A stretch of DNA of 40,202 nucleotides. Origin: Clostridia bacterium. Lineage in GTDB: Bacteria; Bacillota; Clostridia; Oscillospirales; RGIG8002. How positions within the stretch are numbered: the stretch's first letter is position 1; the number at the start of each line of letters is the position of its first letter. Position numbers and translations under genes: made by a program. The stretch is from positions 1 to 40,202 of the forward strand of contig JAFZQJ010000033.1 of NCBI GenBank assembly GCA_017620395.1, given 5' to 3'. The notes below the pieces were generated by a model that did no database searches, was not told the DNA's origin, and saw nothing but the letters and a program-made list of their open reading frames with translations. Shown in pieces: positions 25,771 to 33,739 of this stretch.

Positions 25771-25799
25771 AGTATACCACACCTTTTTCATATATGCAA
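25771..25799 (-). promoter_or_regulatory. Promoter of tRNA-Ala
   Basis: On the minus strand, TTGCAT (25799-25794) and TATACT (25776-25771) are spaced 17 bp apart. A TG one base upstream of the -10 makes it extended. The transcript would begin about 48 nt before the mature tRNA. Confidence 0.6.
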
Positions 25800-25827
25800 G
25801 CACAAATTTCATTTTTTTGCGATTTTT

Positions 25828-26466
25828 TTATTTTTCGCTTTGGCGCCTGCTCGTTTCGCTTATTCCGAGCTCGCGGTTGACGCGGTGCTTTATCATATCG
25901 AGCGCGACGATGTTGCGGCCGCCCTCGGGAATGATTATGTCTGCGAACTTCTTGCTCGGCTCGACGTACATTTCGTGCATCGGCTTGACGGTGTCGAGGT
26001 ACTGGTCGACGACTGATTCGAGCGTGCGCCGGCGGTCGCGAACGTCGCGGATTATCCTGCGGATGATGCGGACGTCCGCGTCGGTATCGACGAATATCTT
26101 TATATCCATCAGGTCGCGGAGCTGCTTTTCCGCAAGGACGAGGATGCCGTCGATTATCAGCACGGAGTTCGGTTCGACGCGGCGGACTTCGTCGCTGCGG
26201 TCGTGGACAGTGTAGTCGTAGACCGGACAGTCGACGGCTCTGCCTTCGCGCAGAAGGCGCAGGTGTTCCGCCATCAGATCGGTATCGAACGCTTCCGGGC
26301 AGTCGTAGTTTATCCTCGTGCGCTCTTCGTAGGTTATATCGTGGTGCGCTTTGTAATAGTCGTCGTGACGCAGGACGGTCACCTTGTCGCCGAATTCCTC
26401 GACGAGACGCCGCGCTATAGTGCTTTTTCCGCTGCCGGAGCCTCCGGCGATGCCGATAATGAGCAT
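25828..26466 (-). CDS. udk: Uridine kinase
   Basis: A 212-residue cytosolic kinase that phosphorylates uridine (and usually cytidine) to UMP (CMP). The P-loop GGSGSGKST is at about residues 8-16. Further family marks are HDDYYK near 39, FDTDLM, CPVYDYTVHDR, and IIDGILVL followed by the lid arginines in RIIRRIIRDVRDRRR. The start is ATG at 26466, which gives the standard MLIIGIAGGSGSGKST N-terminus; a longer frame reading back to 26625 overlaps the phosphorylase gene and is not credible. It is the last gene of the nucleoside operon, 35 nt after the phosphorylase. It would trap imported nucleosides as nucleotides. Confidence 0.93.
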   Translation of the reverse strand: MLIIGIAGGSGSGKSTIARRLVEEFGDKVTVLRHDDYYKAHHDITYEERTRINYDCPEAFDTDLMAEHLRLLREGRAVDCPVYDYTVHDRSDEVRRVEPNSVLIIDGILVLAEKQLRDLMDIKIFVDTDADVRIIRRIIRDVRDRRRTLESVVDQYLDTVKPMHEMYVEPSKKFADIIIPEGGRNIVALDMIKHRVNRELGISETSRRQSEK

Positions 26467-26501
26467 TGTTTTCCCCTCTTCCCTTCCGAACTGCTTCCCG
26501 T

Positions 26502-27803
26502 TTATCTCACCGTCTTGTAGATCAGCGGCTTCTTCTCGGGCGGCGCGTCCGAAATCACGAACGCCTCGCGGATATCCGCCTCCGCCTGCGGAAGCGAGTC
26601 CTCGCGCGCCGTGTAAAGCGTGCACAGCGGCTCGCCCGCGGCGACGGAGTCGCCAACGGTCTTGCGGAGCACCACGCCGGCGCCGAAGTCTATCGCGTCT
26701 TCCTTCGACGCCCTGCCGGCGCCGAGAAGCACGCTCGCCATACCGATCCGGAGCGCGTCCACGGCGCTAACGAAGCCGCTCTTTTCGCTCACGACGTTAT
26801 GCACGAACGGCTCGCGCGGGAAACGCGACGGGTCGTCGATATACCCGACGTCGCCGCCCTGCGCGGCGATCCATTCCCTCATCTTCGCGAACGCCCTGCC
26901 GCTGTCAAGCGACTCTTCCGCGCGCGCGACCGCTTCTTCTATCGGTATCTCAAGCGCGAGCGAAGCCATATTCGACGCGAGCGCGACGCAGATCTCGCGC
27001 AGCGGGCCGCGCGTTTCGCCGCGAAGCACCGAGAGCGCTTCCTTGATCTCGAGCGCGTTGCCGACCGCCCTGCCGAGCGGCGTATCCATATTCGTAAGCA
27101 GCGCGGCGACGTTTCTGCCGCAGCGCTTGCCTATCTTCACCATTTCACGCGCGAGCGTTTCCGCGTCCTCCGGCGTTTTCATGAACGCGCCGCTGCCGAC
27201 CTTCACGTCGAGCACTATCGAATGCGATCCGGCGGCGAGTTTCTTACTCATGATGCTGGAGACCATCAGCGGTATGCAGTCCACGGTCGCGGTCACGTCG
27301 CGCAGCGCGTAGAGCTTCTTATCCGCGGGCGTCATGTTCCCGCTCTGCCCGACGACGACTATCCCGATGCGTTCCGCCTGCGCGATGAATTCCTCCGCGG
27401 AGAGCGAGGTGCGGTAGCCGGGGATGGATTCGAGCTTGTCGACCGTGCCTCCGGTGTGGCCGAGGCCTCTGCCGGACATCTTCGTGACGACCGCACCGAG
27501 CGAAGCCGCGAGCGGAGCGACGATGAGCGACGTCTTGTCGCCGACGCCTCCGGTGCTGTGCTTGTCGGCGCTCAGCGTTCCGAAGCGCGAGAGGTCGACC
27601 GTGTCGCCCGATTTCGCCATCGCGTCGGTCAGCGTCGCGGTCTCCTCCTCCGTCATTCCTCTGAAGCATATCGCCATCGCCAGCGCGGACGCCTGATAAT
27701 CCGGTATTTCGCCGGCGACGTAGCCGTCGATGAAGAAGCGTATTTCTTCCGCGGTCAGTTCGCCGCCCATACGCTTCTTATAGATGATGTCATACATACG
27801 CAT
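26502..27803 (-). CDS. pdp: Pyrimidine-nucleoside (thymidine) phosphorylase
   Basis: A 433-residue enzyme that splits uridine, deoxyuridine or thymidine with phosphate into base and (deoxy)ribose-1-phosphate. The family signature SGRGLGHTGGTVDKLES is at about 108-124. KHSTGGVGDKTS, the phosphate-binding region, is at about 80-91. The C-terminal PYNP domain is intact. The ATG at 27803 is preferred because GGAGGT lies 7 nt upstream; a GTG at 27812 would overlap that site. It could equally be named deoA, as the specificity cannot be told from sequence alone. It links the upstream transporter to salvage with uridine kinase. Confidence 0.92.
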   Translation of the reverse strand: MRMYDIIYKKRMGGELTAEEIRFFIDGYVAGEIPDYQASALAMAICFRGMTEEETATLTDAMAKSGDTVDLSRFGTLSADKHSTGGVGDKTSLIVAPLAASLGAVVTKMSGRGLGHTGGTVDKLESIPGYRTSLSAEEFIAQAERIGIVVVGQSGNMTPADKKLYALRDVTATVDCIPLMVSSIMSKKLAAGSHSIVLDVKVGSGAFMKTPEDAETLAREMVKIGKRCGRNVAALLTNMDTPLGRAVGNALEIKEALSVLRGETRGPLREICVALASNMASLALEIPIEEAVARAEESLDSGRAFAKMREWIAAQGGDVGYIDDPSRFPREPFVHNVVSEKSGFVSAVDALRIGMASVLLGAGRASKEDAIDFGAGVVLRKTVGDSVAAGEPLCTLYTAREDSLPQAEADIREAFVISDAPPEKKPLIYKTVR

Positions 27804-27828
27804 ACCGCGCACCTCCAGACAGGTCGGA

Positions 27829-27855
27829 ATCGGGGACGGCGGCGCCGTCCCCGAT
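27829..27855 (-). other. Intra-operon mRNA hairpin between permease and phosphorylase genes
   Basis: A perfect 12-bp stem, ATCGGGGACGGC (27829-27840) with GCCGTCCCCGAT (27844-27855), on a 3-nt loop and with no T-run on the transcribed strand. It lies in the 57-nt gap upstream of the phosphorylase ribosome-binding site. It is more likely an RNA-stability or partial-attenuation element than a terminator. Confidence 0.6.
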
Positions 27856-27869
27856 CGTTGCGAAAAGAA

Positions 27870-28808
27870 CTACCGCATGCCCTTGTCGTAGGGTATGCCT
27901 TCCGCCTTCGGCGCGCGCGACTTCTTGGACGTGAGCGCGAGCACGACGAGCGAGATAACGTAAGGCAGCATATTGTAGATGCTGCTCGGGATGTTGAGCG
28001 CCTTCAGGAAGCCGATGCCGTCGTATACGTTCGACAGCGCACGGAAAAGTCCGAACAGCAGCGCCGAAAGCGCGATACGCTGCGGCTTCCACTGGCCGAA
28101 GATCATGACGGCGAGCGCGAGGAAGCCGAAACCGGCGACGCCGTATTCAAACTTCCACTCGCTGACGCCGGACGTGATGTAGACGATGCCGCCGAGTCCG
28201 CCGAGCAGACCGGAGATCATTACGCCGGAGTAGCGCATCTTATAGACGCTGATGCCGACGCTCGCGGCCGCCTGCGGATGCTCGCCGCAAGCCATGAGGC
28301 GCAGGCCGAACTTCGTCTTGTAAAGCAGGACGTACGCGGCGGCGAGGGCTATCACCGTCACCAGCATGAACCAGTTGAACTCGAAGCTCCCGATGTTGAC
28401 GATAAACGCCTTCTTCTGCGCGATATAGGTCAGCGTCGCGGAGGGCTTGTCGGGGTTCGCGGCGATGTTTATCGCTTTGACGATGACCGTCGCCGCGGCG
28501 ACGGCGAGCATATTCATCGCGGTTCCGACTATAGTCTGATCCGCTTTGAAGTTGACGCTCGCGACCGCGAGGAGCAGAGAGTAAACAAGTCCGGCGAGCA
28601 TCGAGATAAGGATGACCATTATGATCATTGCCGGCGCCGGAAGGTTCGGCATAAAGTGCATGGTGAGCGCGCCGCCGAGGGCGCCGATCACCATCGTGCC
28701 TTCAAGGCCGAGGTTGATTACGCCGGAATGCTCCGAGAAGCAGCCGCCCAGCGCGACCAGGATCAGTACGGATGAATAAAGCAGAGTGTATTGCAGGAGC
28801 AGCAGCAT
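27870..28808 (-). CDS. nupQ: Nucleoside ABC transporter permease (NupQ/YufQ-like)
   Basis: A 312-residue membrane permease with about eight or nine hydrophobic helices, of the BPD_transp_2 (branched-chain/ribose) type. SGVINLGLEGTMVIGALGG near residues 28-46 is the family hallmark. MACGEHPQAAASVGI is the cytoplasmic coupling region. The start shares one base with the stop of the preceding permease gene (TAATG), which suggests translational coupling. Together with its partner it forms the channel of a BMP-dependent nucleoside importer. Confidence 0.9.
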   Translation of the reverse strand: MLLLLQYTLLYSSVLILVALGGCFSEHSGVINLGLEGTMVIGALGGALTMHFMPNLPAPAMIIMVILISMLAGLVYSLLLAVASVNFKADQTIVGTAMNMLAVAAATVIVKAINIAANPDKPSATLTYIAQKKAFIVNIGSFEFNWFMLVTVIALAAAYVLLYKTKFGLRLMACGEHPQAAASVGISVYKMRYSGVMISGLLGGLGGIVYITSGVSEWKFEYGVAGFGFLALAVMIFGQWKPQRIALSALLFGLFRALSNVYDGIGFLKALNIPSSIYNMLPYVISLVVLALTSKKSRAPKAEGIPYDKGMR

Positions 28809-29989
28809 TACTCATCGCCTCCTTTCCCGGATTCCTCAACAACGACGGCGGTATCGGTTCCCGGCATGGGCTCCCGGTGCCCGCTCGCCGCGCGTTTTTC
28901 TTCACTGCGGGCGATGCTCTTGTTCATCATGAACTTGATGAAGAGAACGAAGCCGCAGAGGTAAATGATTATCGACGATATCAGGTCGGATATCTCCGAG
29001 CTGTAGGTCATCTTGTCGACGTACGCGCCGCCTTCGGTAATGTGCTGGATGAAGAAGGACGAAAGCAGGCATCCGATCGGGTTGAGTCCGCCGAGGAACG
29101 CCGCCGCGATGCCGTTGAAACCCATCGACGGAACGGACGACAGACTGCAGTGCCACTGCTCGTATCCGGTCAGGTAGAACATCGAGGCGCCGAGCGCGGC
29201 GAGCGCGCCGCCGATTGCGATAGTCACGATGATGTTGCGTTTCTCCGCCATACCGGCGTACTTCGCGGCGTTTTTGTTGAAGCCGGTCGCCTTCAGCTCG
29301 TAGCCGAACTTCGTCTTATCGAGAATGATATAGACGGCGACGGCTATGATTATCGCGAGCGGGATCGCTATCGTTACGTATCTGTTGTCGCTGAAGAGCT
29401 TGTCGAGTCCCGCCGACGGGAGCATCGATCTTATGCTCTTTCTCGAAATATCGACCGTGTAGGGACTCGTGCTTTCCTTGACGGTCGTCAGCAGCATATT
29501 GACGGCGTACAGCGATATCCAGTTGAACATTATTCCGCTGATGACCTCGTTGACGTTGCAGTACGCCTTGAGAAGACCGATGATCGCTCCCAGAAGGCCG
29601 CCGGCGATGAGCGCGAGCAGCATGCAGAGCCACCACGGAAGTCCCCACGCGAGCGCCGCGTAAAGCGAAACGCCGACGCCGATGCAGTACTGTCCCGCCG
29701 CGCCGATGTTGAACAGTCCCACCTTGTAGCAGAACAGGATCGACAGCGAACACATGATAAGCGGAGCGGTCTTGACGAGAGTATTGCCCAGATACTTGAG
29801 CGTGAGGCGGCCGTTCGGGCGGTTAAAGAAGTTCTTGAGCAGGTCGGTGATGCCTTTCCACGCGCCGTCCGGCTTGATTATCAGCAGCACTATGAAGCCG
29901 ATGACAAGGCCTATGACTATGCAGAGCAGCGACGCGACGATAGACTGAAATGCGTTGCTCTTCGCCATTGAACGCAGTTTATTCTTCAT
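28808..29989 (-). CDS. nupP: Nucleoside ABC transporter permease (NupP/YufP-like)
   Basis: A 393-residue permease, longer than its partner because of an N-terminal helix plus loop and a charged C-terminal tail of about 40 residues. The conserved NIGAAGQYCIG segment is the family's counterpart of the NLGLEG motif. ATGFNKNAAKYAGM is the EAA-like coupling loop. It overlaps the ATPase gene by 11 nt at its start and the second permease by one base at its end. Family and operon order match the Bacillus nucleoside system. Confidence 0.9.
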   Translation of the reverse strand: MKNKLRSMAKSNAFQSIVASLLCIVIGLVIGFIVLLIIKPDGAWKGITDLLKNFFNRPNGRLTLKYLGNTLVKTAPLIMCSLSILFCYKVGLFNIGAAGQYCIGVGVSLYAALAWGLPWWLCMLLALIAGGLLGAIIGLLKAYCNVNEVISGIMFNWISLYAVNMLLTTVKESTSPYTVDISRKSIRSMLPSAGLDKLFSDNRYVTIAIPLAIIIAVAVYIILDKTKFGYELKATGFNKNAAKYAGMAEKRNIIVTIAIGGALAALGASMFYLTGYEQWHCSLSSVPSMGFNGIAAAFLGGLNPIGCLLSSFFIQHITEGGAYVDKMTYSSEISDLISSIIIYLCGFVLFIKFMMNKSIARSEEKRAASGHREPMPGTDTAVVVEESGKGGDE

Positions 29990-31520
29990 CTTTCACCGCT
30001 CCTCTCTTGGCGCCGGCCATATAAAGGCCGAGCTCTTCGACGGTGGTCTTTTTCGGATCGAGTTCGCCGACGATCTCGCCCTCGTACATGACAAGGATGC
30101 GGTCGGAAAGGCTCATAACCTCCTCAAGCTCGAGGGAAACGAGCAGCACCGCTCTGCCCGCGTCGCGCTGCGCGATGAGCTGGCGGTGTATGTTCTCGAT
30201 CGCGCCGACGTCGAGTCCGCGGGTAGGCTGCACGGCGATGATCAGGTCGGAGTCTCTGTCAAGCTCGCGGGCGACTATCGCCTTCTGCTGATTTCCTCCG
30301 GACATGCTTCTCGCCGGAGTCGCGGAGCCCTGTCCGGAGCGGACGTCGTATTCCCCGATGAGTCTGTCCGAATACGCCCTGATATTGGCCTTGCGGAGCA
30401 TACCGTTCTTTGTGAACTCCGGCTCAAAGTAGCGCTGGAGCACCATATTGTAGTCGAGCGGATAATCGAGCACGAGCCCGTGCTTGTGTCTGTCCTCGGG
30501 GATGTGGCTCCAGCCGGACGTGATGCGCTTTCTGATAGAGCGGTGCGTGACGTCATCGCCCTTGTAGAGTATCCTGCCCGCTCTGACCGGTTCAAGTCCG
30601 GTGACGCCGTAGATAAGCTCGGTCTGTCCGTTGCCGTCGATTCCGGCGACGCAGACGATCTCGCCGCGGCGGACGCTGAAGGAGACTCCCTTGACGGCGT
30701 CGCTGTCGTGCACCCTGCTCTTGACGTGTACGCCGTCAAGCTCGAGCACGACTTCGCCCGGCTTCGCGGGCTCCTTTGCGACGGTGAATTCGACGTCTCT
30801 GCCGACCATCATTCTGGAAAGCTCTTCCTTGGTGGTGTTCTTGACCTCGACGGTGCCTATGTACTTGCCCTTGCGGAGGACCGAGCAGCGGTCGGCGACT
30901 TCCATTATTTCGTTGAGCTTATGCGAGATGAACAGTATCGATTTGCCCTCCGCCGCGAGGCTGCGCATTATCTGCATCAGCTCGGTTATCTCCTGCGGAG
31001 TGAGGACGGCGGTCGGCTCGTCGAAGATGAGTATTTCGTTCTCACGGTAGAGCATTTTAAGGATCTCGGTGCGCTGCTGCATACCGACGGAGATATCCTC
31101 GATGAGCGCGTCGAGATTGACGTAAAGTCCGTAGCGTTCGGAAAGCTCGGTTATCTTTTTGCGCGCTTCGCTCTTGAGCAGGAAGCCCGCTTTGTTCGGC
31201 TCCACGCCGAGCATGATGTTGTCAAGCACGGTGAAGCATTCGACGAGCTTGAAGTGCTGATGCACCATTCCGATGCCGAGCGCGTTGGCGTCGTTCGGGT
31301 CCTTGATGCTGACCGGCTCGCCGTTCATTCTTATTTCGCCCTCCTCCGGCTGATACAGACCGAAAAGCACCGACATAAGCGTCGACTTTCCGGCTCCGTT
31401 TTCGCCGAGGAGCGCGTGTATTTCTCCCTTTTTCAGCTGGAGAGTGATATCGTCGTTGGCGATGATACCGGGGAACCGCTTGGTAATATGCAGCATTTCA
31501 ACGGCATACGGCTGTTCCAC
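29979..31520 (-). CDS. nupO: Nucleoside ABC transporter ATP-binding protein (NupO/YufO-like, two ATPase domains)
   Basis: A 513-residue protein with two fused ABC domains. The first has Walker A GENGAGKST (about 38-46), signature SVGMQQR and Walker B ILIFDEP. The second has the degenerate Walker A GIDGNGQTE, signature MSGGNQQK and a Walker B region IIAVQPTRGLDVG in which Asp-Glu is replaced. This asymmetry is usual in sugar and nucleoside importers of this class. Both Walker sites serve one heterodimeric permease. The end overlaps the next permease gene. A 162-bp gap with a hairpin separates it from the lipoprotein gene upstream. Confidence 0.93.
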   Translation of the reverse strand: MEQPYAVEMLHITKRFPGIIANDDITLQLKKGEIHALLGENGAGKSTLMSVLFGLYQPEEGEIRMNGEPVSIKDPNDANALGIGMVHQHFKLVECFTVLDNIMLGVEPNKAGFLLKSEARKKITELSERYGLYVNLDALIEDISVGMQQRTEILKMLYRENEILIFDEPTAVLTPQEITELMQIMRSLAAEGKSILFISHKLNEIMEVADRCSVLRKGKYIGTVEVKNTTKEELSRMMVGRDVEFTVAKEPAKPGEVVLELDGVHVKSRVHDSDAVKGVSFSVRRGEIVCVAGIDGNGQTELIYGVTGLEPVRAGRILYKGDDVTHRSIRKRITSGWSHIPEDRHKHGLVLDYPLDYNMVLQRYFEPEFTKNGMLRKANIRAYSDRLIGEYDVRSGQGSATPARSMSGGNQQKAIVARELDRDSDLIIAVQPTRGLDVGAIENIHRQLIAQRDAGRAVLLVSLELEEVMSLSDRILVMYEGEIVGELDPKKTTVEELGLYMAGAKRGAVKDEE

Positions 31521-31588
31521 TTCACATCTCCCCTTTCAATCAATAAATAAGCATGTAAACAAGGAGCGTTCTCGCTTGTAATGCGAAA

Positions 31589-31618
31589 GGCAGGGGCGCC
31601 CCTCCGGACACCCCTGCC
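31589..31618 (-). other. Hairpin between the BMP lipoprotein gene and the ABC ATPase gene
   Basis: GGCAGGGG (31589-31596) pairs with CCCCTGCC (31611-31618). The T-run on the minus strand is very short (CCTTT). Placed after the binding-protein gene, it probably acts as a partial terminator or 3' stabiliser so that more binding protein than membrane complex is made. Confidence 0.55.
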
Positions 31619-31682
31619 TCCTTAAAACTCTGTGTCCACTGAATCGGCAGGATCTCAGATCCGCGTTTTATGAACGTTCAGA

Positions 31683-32888
31683 TTATTTGATGTTGCCCTG
31701 ATCGTCGACCGTAACGGCGGTAACGGCAGGCATCTTGTCGGTGGCGTTGGAGACCTTGATGGTTCCGTCGAACATCTTGCCGACGAGCGTTACGTAGTCA
31801 TCCTTGGTGAACTTGCCTTCGGCCCACTGAGTGGACTCGTAGGGGATCTGGACGTAGTTCTTCTCGACGTCGGTGCCGCTGATAAGACCGAGGGTCTCGA
31901 TCTTGCCCTTGTAGTTATCCCACTTGTCGTTGATGATGATGTCCTTAAGAGCATCATAGGTAGCGGGATAGAGGCCCTTCATAGCGGAGGTAACGGTGAT
32001 GCCCGCGCCGTATTTGCCGTCGATGATCGCGGCCTGGTCGACGTCAACGCCGATGACCTTGCCGCCGACCTTCTGAGCGGCCTCGGCAGCGGAAATGTAG
32101 ATGCCGCCGCCGCACGCGAAGACGACTTCGGTGCCGGCCTGATACCAGGTGTCCATCTTGGCGGTGATGTCGGCGTCGCCGAAGAACTGTCCGCCGTAAA
32201 CGTACTTGATCTCGGGCTTCACGCCGAGCTCTGCCGCAGCGGCGTCAGCTCCCTGAACGAAGCCGAAGCCGTAACGGACGACCGCCGGAACAGCCATTCC
32301 GCCGAGGAATCCGAGCTTGGTGTAGCCCAGCTTGACGGCGGCGTAGCCGGCCATGTATCCGCACAGCTCTTCCTGATAAATGGCGCAGTAGACGTTGCTC
32401 ATGTCAACGTACTTGGCGAGATCCCAGTTATCGGGGTTGTAGTCGTACTGTTCGCCCGCGGCGGCGACGCCCGCTTCAAGCAGGTCGCCCTTCGCGACGT
32501 CCAGCGCGACGAACTTGACGTCCGGATAATCCTTCGCGGCTTCGACAATGGCGCCGCCGAAAGCGTAACCGGGCATTACGATGACGTTGTAGCCTTCACC
32601 GGCAGCCTGCTCGATCATGGCGACACGGTCAGCCGTGGAGTCGCCGGCGGGCTTTTTGTAGGTGAACTCGACTTTGTTTTCGTCACAGAACGCTTTGCAA
32701 GCCTCGTAGGTGGTCTGGTTGAAGGACTCGTCGGTGATGTCGCCGTAATCGGTGATCATCGCAACTTTGTAGCTGCTGCCGGCGGGTTCGTCGCCCGAAC
32801 CGTTGGTGTTCGTTTCTTCCTTGCCGCAGCCGACGAACAGTACGCAGCACATGGCAAGCGCGAGAATTAACGCGAGAACTCTTTTCAT
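31683..32888 (-). CDS. BMP-family nucleoside-binding lipoprotein
   Basis: A 401-residue lipoprotein. The signal sequence ends in the lipobox FVGC (Cys21), with a Gly/Ser/Glu-rich linker (about 22-42). The BMP/PnrA-like binding fold follows: KVAMITDYGDITDESFNQ near 45-62, the VIVMPGYAFGGAI strand and GVDVDQAA. PnrA-type proteins capture purine or pyrimidine nucleosides outside the membrane. Together with a phosphorylase and uridine kinase in the same operon, this suggests pyrimidine nucleosides among its ligands. The ATG is preceded by AGGAGGAG. This is the first gene of the operon. Confidence 0.92.
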   Translation of the reverse strand: MKRVLALILALAMCCVLFVGCGKEETNTNGSGDEPAGSSYKVAMITDYGDITDESFNQTTYEACKAFCDENKVEFTYKKPAGDSTADRVAMIEQAAGEGYNVIVMPGYAFGGAIVEAAKDYPDVKFVALDVAKGDLLEAGVAAAGEQYDYNPDNWDLAKYVDMSNVYCAIYQEELCGYMAGYAAVKLGYTKLGFLGGMAVPAVVRYGFGFVQGADAAAAELGVKPEIKYVYGGQFFGDADITAKMDTWYQAGTEVVFACGGGIYISAAEAAQKVGGKVIGVDVDQAAIIDGKYGAGITVTSAMKGLYPATYDALKDIIINDKWDNYKGKIETLGLISGTDVEKNYVQIPYESTQWAEGKFTKDDYVTLVGKMFDGTIKVSNATDKMPAVTAVTVDDQGNIK

Positions 32889-32940
32889 TATTTTCTCCTC
32901 CTTGATTTTCGGATAACGGACTCGTCCGTCTCCGAAGATA

Positions 32941-32969
32941 ATTCTATCCTAAAAAGGCGAAAAAATCAA
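32941..32969 (-). promoter_or_regulatory. Candidate promoter of the nucleoside operon
   Basis: On the minus strand, TTGATT (32969-32964) and TAGAAT (32946-32941) are 17 bp apart. A perfect TTGACA (32992-32987) lies further upstream without a good -10 partner. The leader contains a small hairpin, ACGGAC/GTCCGT at about 32917-32930. I see no riboswitch. Confidence 0.45.
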
Positions 32970-33064
32970 TAGATTTTTACAAAAATTGTCAAATATTTGT
33001 CGCACTTTTTTCACAATTTGCAACAAGCGCCGCAAGGACGCGATCCGGACCGCCGGCGAGCGAA

Positions 33065-33100
33065 GACCGGCCCGCCCGCGGTTTCGCGGACGGACCGGTC
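33065..33100 (-). terminator. Probable terminator downstream of the SpoVT-like gene
   Basis: A 16-bp GC-rich stem (33065-33080 with 33085-33100, two G-U pairs) and 4-nt loop, starting 6 nt past the stop codon on the minus strand. It lacks a clear T-run, so it may be a 3' stabiliser instead. Confidence 0.5.
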
Positions 33101-33105
33101 TGCGT

Positions 33106-33645
33106 TTATTCTTCCATTTGTCTGCCGATGAACTGCGCGGCGGTCTGGATAAGCTTCACGTCCGTTTCGGACGGCGGCTTTCCCTCCTCGCGCACCATGC
33201 AGACGCTGCCCACGACGTCTCCCCCGCTGACGATCGGCGAAACGACGGACGCGGTCTTGTCAACGCCGTCGACGACGCTGACGAGATTCTCCGAGTCGCG
33301 CCTCACGACGTAGTGGACGCGGCTCTCCATCAGCGTTTCGAGACTGTCCGCGACCGGCTTGCCGATAAGGTCGCGTTTCGAGCCGCCGGCGACGGCGACG
33401 ACGGTGTCGCGGTCGGTTATGACCGTCTGGTATCCGCCCGCGCGGTGCAGCACCTCGGCGTACTGCTCCGCAAAGCGCGTCATTTCACCGACGGGCGAAT
33501 ACTTCTTGAAGATGATCTCCCCGTCGTTGTCGGTGTAGATCTCGAGCGGCTCGCCTTCACGGATGCGCATGACGCGGCGTATCTCCTTCGGTATGACGAC
33601 TCTGCCGAGGTCGTCTATCCTTCTCACAATCCCCGTAGCTTTCGT
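33106..33645 (-). CDS. spoVT: SpoVT/AbrB-family transcriptional regulator; expected start codon is ACG
   Basis: About 180 residues. An AbrB-type swapped-hairpin DNA-binding domain (TGIVRRIDDLGRVVIPKEIRR) is followed by a GAF-like sensor domain (about 60-178). SpoVT is a regulator of late sporulation genes in the forespore. Family proteins normally begin MKATGIVRRIDD. Here the Met position is ACG at 33645-33643, with an AAGGGG Shine-Dalgarno-like site 9 nt upstream. The only standard alternatives are a TTG at 33693, which has no ribosome-binding site and lies inside a hairpin, and a GTG at 33627, which would remove five residues. A non-canonical start, or a T-to-C change at the start, is therefore likely. 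Confidence 0.82.
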   Translation of the reverse strand, partial: TKATGIVRRIDDLGRVVIPKEIRRVMRIREGEPLEIYTDNDGEIIFKKYSPVGEMTRFAEQYAEVLHRAGGYQTVITDRDTVVAVAGGSKRDLIGKPVADSLETLMESRVHYVVRRDSENLVSVVDGVDKTASVVSPIVSGGDVVGSVCMVREEGKPPSETDVKLIQTAAQFIGRQMEE

Positions 33646-33651
33646 ATCAAA

Positions 33652-33705
33652 AATCCCCTTCGCTTTACAGATTTGTACCGTTAGTATCTGCAAAGCAAGG
33701 GGATT
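33652..33705 (-). promoter_or_regulatory. Large hairpin in the leader of the SpoVT-like gene
   Basis: Positions 33652-33672 and 33686-33705 form an imperfect inverted repeat (one bulged base, one mismatch) around a 13-nt loop. On the minus strand it ends in GGGGATTTTT, which makes it terminator-like for the upstream gene. The AAGGGG ribosome-binding site of the SpoVT-like gene sits in its 3' arm. It could therefore terminate, attenuate, or block translation. Confidence 0.65.
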
Positions 33706-33739
33706 TATACCGGATCAACCGACAATTCGGTCGAAATCG

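Noticed and set aside
26466-28775. A 769-codon plus-strand open frame across the phosphorylase and permease genes
   Set aside because: It lies opposite well-supported minus-strand genes and is rich in Arg and His with no domain pattern. It is a shadow of the GC-rich codons.
32889-33000. A purine or other riboswitch in the leader of the nucleoside operon
   Set aside because: The predicted leader is only about 45 nt with one short hairpin and lacks the conserved cores of known nucleobase riboswitches.
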